In this document: positions 57,681 to 64,000 of the stretch, piece by piece
How positions within the stretch are numbered: the first letter of the stretch is position 1
How the letters are laid out: each line of letters starts with the position of its first letter
DNA from: Fasciola hepatica
Lineage: Eukaryota; Platyhelminthes; Trematoda; Plagiorchiida; Fasciolidae
Assembly: GCA_948099385.1 (NCBI GenBank)
Contig: CANUEZ040000167.1
Location: 268,001-332,000 of the forward strand
Length of the DNA: 64,000 bases
Direction: 5' to 3'
Program-made: the position numbers and the translations under genes
Notes under the pieces: generated by a model
Database searches by the model: none
Told to the model about the DNA's origin: nothing
What the model saw: only the letters and a program-made list of their open reading frames with translations

Positions 57681-58033
57681 AGCAGGAGCAACCGGTACAC
57701 TTCGGTACGAGGACCTAGCAGACAAATGAAGCAGAGGAACGGTTCACCCGAAAACCTGGTCAAGTGAAGGGCTCTGATTGCCTCAACCGTTTTTTCCGTG
57801 TTTCAAAACCCCAACCATTCTATCTTTTGTGAACACGTCACCGAGTACAGAAATCTTTTCTTTAGTCAATGTCCATTTCCAAACTGATCGATATTCCTCA
57901 ACAGTACTTAAAAAGCTGTGAAGAAAGAAAGAACAGGCTTACAAACATGGACAGAGAACGCAAGTCAAAATCTCATCAACTTGATCAAATCTGAATTTAA
58001 ACGCCTGAACAAGGAAATGTCAGTTGTGGTGAC

Positions 58034-58528
58034 GTGTGGAAGGCCATAAGACATCTATGTGACAGTAGCTCAAGAGAAAAGAAAACATTGACATTGAATA
58101 ACTCAATTCCGATTTCAGCTCAGTATCGTAGTCTACTCTCTACTCTCGTGCCAATGTTCAACAACCCATCTCAGCCACCAACACTCGAACCCTTATTGGT
58201 CTTCCGACAACTGTGCAAAGTGAAGGTCAACAAAGCTCTTGGTCCAGATGAACTATCACCTGCTGTACTCAGGGAGTTTTGTGACGCCTTTTCGGTTCCA
58301 TTAGCCAATATATCCAATAAGTGTCTAGTGAGCGGAAAAATCCCTAACATTTGGAGATCAGCCAACATAATTCCTGTCCCCAAGGAAGAACAGAGGAAAT
58401 ACCACCCCATCGCTTGCACTTCCTTCATGCTCAAATTGATTGAGGGGTTTTTATTACCTCGGGTTCATATTGGGTCTGCTGTAGAAGACACACTAATTTA
58501 CTTATTGGTCTTCGTGCTCCACAATTGA
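58034..58528 (+). pseudogene. CR1 reverse transcriptase fragment
   Basis: A 164-residue frame covering RT blocks 0-2 as quoted for the element. It ends in a stop before the first catalytic Asp block, which is found in another frame downstream. Confidence 0.8.
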
Positions 58529-59243
58529 CGCCGTAGCTTACATAGTCCATTCAATAGCTTCCGCTTCCGACACGAAATGTAAGACTGTGAGAATGGTGTT
58601 TTAGATTGTAAAAATGCATTTGCTTGACTTGATCGATCAGTATTACTCAATATGCTCTCAGTAGGTGGTGTCGACTCAAGCATTTACAGGCTCATTTCAG
58701 ACTGCTTCACTAATCGAATACATTCCACATATTTCAGTGGTCAAAAGTCCTCTTCTCTTCCAGTTGACTCTGGAGTATTACGAGATGCAATTTTTCCCCC
58801 TTCTTTCTTTCTTTCTTTCCTTCTTTCTTTGTACGGTAAACAAGTTCCAATCCCATCGACATTCATTGGTTGCAAATACGCCGAAGATGTAGTCCTAGGA
58901 TGTGGATGAGCAACACCTGAAGGAATTTCACAAATCCAGATCAAAATAAAAGAAATGTTTGACTGGTCCTCATCCTTTTACTCATCCCTTTTACTGAATG
59001 TATCCAAATGCCACAAGACAAGGTTCACCTCACTTTCTGTTGAATCACATACAGCCGTCTATAACAGGTTTCCTCTCTCATCTTCAAATAATGATCCCAT
59101 ACCATTATCACCAAGGCTTGAATATATTGGGGTTACACTATTCCACAATCTTCCATTATCCGTGCATGTTCAACAGGCACTTTAAGATTAGAAAATTGTC
59201 ATTTTTCTCTGTGTGTCTAAGATTACTTTGAGTCCCGAATCGT

Positions 59244-59633
59244 TTGATTTTCAAATTTGTCAATGCATGTATTCTCCCACACTGGTTGATTTTCTCTCCA
59301 GTTATTTTCCCTGGAATAATGAAGAAATATTTCAGCCTGATAAAAAGATTTATGAAACACATCTCTAAGTGCAGTGGCATATCAAAAGATACACCAATTG
59401 ACGCTATCACTGATAAGTACTTCCATGCTTGTGGCCAGTTTACTTCAAAAATACTTTCAGACATACACCGTACTCTACACAACGAATTTTCAAGAGCTGT
59501 GTCCACAAAATGCATGTGCTCGAAGTCCCAATTTTTTTTTGCTCGCACTTCTGCACATCGTAATTTTGTTTTGCCATATCATGCTCACCTGCTAGTTGAT
59601 CCAGTGAAAGTCACCGAAGACCCTGGGAACTGA
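59244..59633 (+). pseudogene. CR1 C-terminal region
   Basis: A 129-residue frame containing FHACGQFTSKILSD and NEFSRAVSTKCMCSKSQF, typical of the post-RT domain of flatworm CR1-type elements. Followed by the 3' end near 59640. Confidence 0.8.
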
Positions 59634-59640
59634 TTTCTTG

Positions 59641-60588
59641 GATGAAAATTACCACAGTTTGTGCGCATTTCCCGATTCCTTATTTTATATTCACGGATAA
59701 CGTGCAAATGCCGAAAATCTACGCGATCGGGTGCATAGAGCTACTAGTGAGTTCAATGGATTCGACTTTACTTGACTTGACTTTACTTGACTTATCTCGT
59801 GCTTGTTCGTGTCTCTGTGCATACGTTCTATGTGTGTGAGTATTGGACGGATTTCATCGACCGTTAAATACTTGCTCACCAAAACCCATTTTTCTATCTG
59901 ATTTACAATCAATGATCGACATTCGTTTCACACATTCCGCAGTCGGTTTCGGTGAGTCGTTCGAACAACTCCGGTCCCACATCTGTCTTGTTCACTTACC
60001 GATTGTGTTTATGTTTGTAGTGTTATTTTGAGTGTGAATTACCATGCTAGAGTTGCTGAATCGTGAGTGTCTAAATTACTTCAGTCCTATTCAGAGAATG
60101 GAGATCATCGGAGAACAATTTATATGAAAATCGACCAATTTGGATGATATGTTTGCTCACATGATACTGCGCACACCCTCATCCGACTGTCACTGATTCT
60201 TCAAGACTGACAATCCATCGGCCGCACAACCATCGATTCCCATGATGGACGACTTTGCCGTAAGAAACTCAAGTGACAACGGGGCAAATGAATCTATTGT
60301 ATGATACTACAAAGCCTGTCTAACTCATCGATTTCAGTAGTCGAATATTGAATTGAATGAATTACTATTTCTTCATACATTACTGACTGAGTCATAACGA
60401 ATAGTTGGGAGCAAATTCGGGAAACCTGATAGTCACGTCTTACGAGTCACAATCGTTCACCTCGGATTCCAGTCCAAGTGCAAGCTCGATGGATTTCCAC
60501 AGCTGTCCACTCCTAACAAGGATGAGGCAGTTTTACAGTGCGTCGACATTTTTCAGTGGTGAGATGAGATTTGTTATAACACAATGAG

Positions 60589-60589
<1 letters not shown>
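59641..60589. other. Intron-like region upstream of CR1, next to exon A2
   Basis: 59820-60050 is an old relative of 49060-49320 (shared gaccgttaaa, caatgatcgac, gttcgaacaactccg, gtttatgtttgtagtgtta). The rest is unique. No gene seen. Confidence 0.5.

Positions 60590-60634
<45 letters not shown>
60590..60634. repeat. (AT)n microsatellite
   Basis: About 45 bases of uninterrupted AT, 130 bases after the donor of exon A2. It creates a meaningless Tyr-Ile repeat frame. Confidence 0.95.
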
Positions 60635-60637
<3 letters not shown>

Positions 60638-60766
60638 AGTGTAAGTATATGATCGTTGATAGTGTTAAGACTGAGAACATTGGAAGTGTCCACTCCCTAT
60701 GAGAATCGACTAGATGAAGAAGAGATAATGTGTATTGAGGAAATGAAATCTCGTTTGTGTGCTTAC

Positions 60767-61015
60767 TCTGACCAAGCCATATTGGAATCGGATCGGAATT
60801 GCTCACTCCCAGTTTTGAAATGACCAATTGACACGGATCACAAAGCACATCATCATTGATGTCCACTTTGATTTGTGAAAAGCTCCTGTTAAAGATGGTG
60901 TCATTCCGACCACGTTGCAAGATTATTTGGTATGGGGGACCGTGACAAACATCGTTCTTGCTCAGATCCAGCTGAAGTCCTTTCTCATTGGTAATTTGAA
61001 CTTGAATTTTGCCGG
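60767..61015 (-). CDS. Exon A2: FN3-like domain, divergent type
   Basis: 249 bases (83 codons); acceptor aaaaatttgcag, donor GTAAGC after GGTCAGA; phase 1 at both ends. Peptide AGKIQVQITNEKG, QLDLSKNDVCHGPPYQIIL, then VDINDDVLCDPCQLVISKLG and IPIWLGQ. It aligns with exon A1 over the Cys positions and the ending, 10 codons shorter. No FN3 Trp. It follows B3 and precedes B2 on the minus strand, giving the alternation B-A-B-A-B. Confidence 0.65.
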
Positions 61016-62024
61016 CTGCAAATTTTTCCAATTGATGAAAATAACAAATATGATGACAGGACTTTTTTACATGAACCAAAAAGGAAGCAACTCAAATGCT
61101 ATTTCCTAGTTCTGACCAAATCTCATCACACATGGAACTTTAGAGTTGAGGTGATTAGCGTGATAATCTAGATGACAACACGTGAAACGTGACAACGAAT
61201 GCGTCCATTCAACTGTGAGTATCGGAGGAACTGAACTATATCCAGAGGTGACTCGACTTCAGTCGACTAGACTTGACATATCTTGAGAAAAATACGATTT
61301 AGCCATTCAATTCTCCTTTACGAAAGCCAACTTGGAGAATATAGGAAAAGTGCAATGGGTTTGCACACATTAGATGTTGAAATAAGTTAGATTAAATAGG
61401 AAAATCAATTTCCCACGGTTGATTTGTTTCCGGAGGCGTGTCGGATGGTGTATGTGAAGATCTCACCAGTATGTCAGGCATTGTTTGGGGTGAGATTGTG
61501 TCGGAGGTTTAGGCAAATGTTCCAAATCGGGTGTATGTGACTTGATGTGAGAATTCCCCAATGCTTAATCAGATGAAGTCGGATACTGTATAGCATATGT
61601 GCCTACAAGTCCCAGGGATTCGAAAGTGGAACAGTCTTCAGAAATGTCATCCACAGTAAGCGGAACAACCATTGACCACCATCATCTGTGAGAGTACTGT
61701 AGTCCCGAACCGCAAAGCATTACATTCAACAATATCACAGGCGAAATTGCTATTTAGAAAACGTGGAGACGAAATCGGCTCCAACCCATTTGATTTCTCA
61801 AAGTTCTTTCACAGCTCACGTAGTTTCATGCAATTTTTGGGATACACACACACACGCACTTTGGAAAAATACCTACAGTATTCCGACAAGTGATATCAAA
61901 TCACGAAACACAAAATCCCCATCTAATTGCATGCGCACAAGTCAAACGTGAGAAACGCATAGTCCCACTCATGGTGTCCATGAAATGAAACGTATTTATG
62001 TGGTTATTAAATACACTGACTCAC
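61016..62024. other. Intron-like region between exons B3 and A2
   Basis: 61751-62024 is shared with 47905-48175. The remaining part is unique, without recognisable features. Confidence 0.45.
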
Positions 62025-62273
62025 GTTTCGGCATGATCTCCACTGTTCGACTGAGGACGAGCGAATTGGCATTCATCAGATTCACATTGTATATTCCACA
62101 TTGGGATACTTTCTGTTTCCAAATGCCAGTCCGATTATCAATCGAGATTTGTGCAATGTTCGTTTCCGGTTTTCCTTTTGCCATGGTAGAAATAGTGTAC
62201 CCGTCGATCGATTTCCTCGGTATTGTCCATTCGATCGTGATCTGTCCCAAATTCGCTGTCGCAGTGAACACAA
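62025..62273 (-). CDS. Exon B3: fibronectin type III domain
   Basis: 249 bases, open, same acceptor as B1 and same GTGAGT donor. Variants against B2: Ala for Val near the start, Thr for Ile in Y-T-I-S, Lys for Asn before V-S-Q-C-G. Most 5' visible exon of the minus-strand series; the gene must continue beyond the window. Confidence 0.75.
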
Positions 62274-62950
62274 CTGATATCGGGGTTGGTTAGTGGGGAT
62301 AGTATTGCAGCATATGGTTGAGTGAGAATAAGAGCAGTAGAATGTTCCAGTGACACAGACAAATCAAATGAATGCACCATATTTTCATTTGTATCAGTGA
62401 AAATCAGCGTAGACGTATGAGCACATAAGCTTTTCTCATTCATTTTTATCAATCACACAACAAATGAGAATAGTTCCAGAACAGAGTGCCACGCACAATC
62501 AAATTGTACTGTAATGGAGTAAGATCGGTGATTGTAGGATGTCCGAACTGCATGATGATGAGCGATTGACCATTCATTGACTGTTCACTTGGGATAGATA
62601 TGAGTCGATTATTTCCCAGTCACAACTAAATCGTAGCAGATCATCATATTTTCAGAATGCTTCATGTGGAAAAATTTTGAAAAGCAATTAGTGAGGTTGA
62701 TTTGGGTGGGCCTTTCGAAATCGGTCGTGCTCTGTTGTTCGGAAATCAAATCACACCATTTTCTGTGGATTTCTATAGCAATACTCGTTGAGGTAATAAT
62801 GTGTATGTGACCACTGCTTGCGTACACGTGCACGTTTATGAAATCTTTGCGTATTTTCGCGCATACAAACTATTTTGTGAATTATGGTGGTAAAGTTCGG
62901 AATACGTTGAAACGGAATGTCAATGAAACGAGATGGGTTAGAGAGGAGAC
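62274..62950. other. Intron-like region upstream of exon B3
   Basis: Near-identical to 56304-56950; part of the duplicated block. Confidence 0.45.
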
Positions 62951-62959
62951 CCAGTGCTG

Positions 62960-64000
62960 ACTGGCAAGTTGGTCTCCGACTATGCAGTGCTAGGAAATCT
63001 CAGATTCCCGTGATCCTAACGAGCAATATCCGTTCTTTACTGGGAAAATGGAAGAGATGTGAGCAATCATACAGAAGAAGGAGTATAGAAATGTAGAAAT
63101 CATCATGTTACAAGAATCCTGGTTCCACAAATATATACTCGATGGAATTAAAGAACTGGATGATTTTAATTCGTACCGAGCTGATCGCATCACTGATGCT
63201 CACAGTCGTGGAGGAGATGTCGTCAGTTGTGTTAAGAACAATCGGAGCAAGTCAACAAATCTGCTCTTTACGTAATCAACTGAGAAGTTTGGCTGTCACA
63301 TCATAGATTGTAAGTTACATTTTCTGCGTGGATTCTGCTCGATACTCATCGCAGATATCTACTTGGCACCTAGTACGTCACCCTGGAAGTTTAAAATATT
63401 TTCTAATCATTCTACCTCAGTAATTGCACAATTGGGTGAATTGCTTTGCATATTTGTCGGTGAATTTACCGAACAGGAATTCGCTATTTTCACGTCCCTA
63501 AGCTTAGTGAATTGTGCACGTCTTCCCATTAGGTTTGACACACAACTGGACCTGGTTTTCACAAACAGACCACAATTGTTCAATGTTCAAACACATGCAC
63601 CCCTGAGTAGCTCTGATCACTGTATCATGGACATATATCCGACAGTATAAAGCAGGAGCAACCGGTGCACTTCGTTATGAGGACCATGCAGACAAATGAT
63701 GCAGAGGAACGGTTCACCCGAAAACCGGGTCAAGTGAAGGGCTCTGATTGCCTCAACCGTTTTTTTCCCTGTTTCAAAACCCCAACCATTCTATCTTTTG
63801 TGAACACGTCACCGAGTACAGAAATCTTTTCTTTAATCATTGTCCATATCCAAACTGATCGATATTCCTCACCAGTACTTAAAAAGCTGTGAAGAAAGAA
63901 AGAACAGGCTTACAAACATGGACAGAGAACGCAAGTCAAAATCTCATCAACTTGATCAAATCTGAATTTAAACGCTCGAACAAGGAAATGTCAGTTGTCG
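62960..64000 (+). mobile_element. CR1-type LINE, duplicated copy cut by window end
   Basis: Matches 56990-58025 almost base for base, including the same decay, so it was copied as part of the block with exon B3 and is not a second insertion. A one-base difference near 63770 joins frames so that KPGQVKGSDCLNRFFP is open. Confidence 0.85.

Larger units (their letters stand above)
56990..59640 (+). mobile_element. CR1-type LINE, degraded
   Basis: Endonuclease parts: SQIPVILTSNIRSLL, VEIIMLQESWF, then LVNCARLPIRFDTKLDLVF and APLSSSDHCIM (57393-57680). RT: KVNKALGPDELSPAVL, NIWRSANIIPVPKEE and YHPIACTSFMLKLIEGF (58034-58528). Then a CLDRSVLLNMLSVGGVDS and VDSGVLRDAI part (58610-58910) whose catalytic box reads KYAEDVVLGCG, where Y-A-D-D is expected. 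The C-terminal part runs FVNACILPHWLIFSPVIFPG to YHAHLLVDPVKVTED (59244-59633). Many stops and frameshifts; a TTTC repeat interrupts RT near 58801. Confidence 0.85.

Noticed and set aside
60513..60766. Extension of exon A2 into a Tyr-Ile repeat
   Set aside because: Translation of the (AT)n intron repeat beyond the donor.
1..64000. tRNA or rRNA genes
   Set aside because: No cloverleaf-like or rRNA core motifs were noticed on reading either strand; a covariance-model scan would be needed to exclude them.

Overview
The window looks like repeat-rich genomic DNA from a flatworm, most likely a parasitic one (trematode or cestode). I infer this from the transposable elements: Gypsy elements resembling the CsRn1 type, a BEL/Pao element, an RTE-type LINE and a CR1-type LINE, all of kinds common in Platyhelminthes. 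I also infer it from the AT-rich composition and the intron-rich gene structure. There is no operon structure, rRNA, tRNA or CRISPR array that I can see. The species cannot be fixed from the sequence alone.

Positions 1-47903 are four tandem copies of one long unit, beginning at 1, 12722, 24018 and 32743. The copies differ in length (12.7, 11.3, 8.7 and 15.2 kb), mainly through deletions, local inverted duplications and an inserted integrase fragment. A full unit holds, in order: an unidentified minus-strand ORF; a BEL/Pao integrase remnant; a roughly 3.1-kb palindrome; a minus-strand Gypsy remnant (G1: LTR, gag, protease, RT); a plus-strand CsRn1-like Gypsy remnant (G2: RT, RNase H, integrase); two small minus-strand exons (D, then C reading left to right); variable microsatellites; and a tail with a solo LTR. 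The palindrome is whole in units 1 and 4, where its core lies in opposite orientations. It is cut away by two different deletions in units 2 and 3.

Positions 47904-64000 continue the same minus-strand exon series with larger spacing. Exons of types B (48.2, 56.1 and 62.0 kb) and A (49.8 and 60.8 kb) alternate. Among them lie a truncated BEL/Pao element (51.1-52.86 kb), an internally deleted RTE LINE (52.86-55.54 kb) and a degraded CR1 LINE (57.0-59.64 kb). The CR1 5' part recurs at 62.96-64.0 kb because a block carrying a B exon and the LINE was duplicated.

The most interesting content is the host gene (or gene array) on the minus strand. Read 5'-3' its visible exons are B-A-B-A-B, then C-D four times. 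Every exon is open, has a length divisible by three, and can be bounded by AG and GT sites in phase 1 on both sides. Exons B and C show the fibronectin type III hallmarks (a W-x-x-P B-strand and a C-G-x-Y F-strand). These are the features of exons that can be multiplied without breaking the frame. The tandem units look like exon-pair amplification inside transposon-filled introns. Whether this is one giant multi-FN3 gene, several genes, or partly dead copies needs transcript data.
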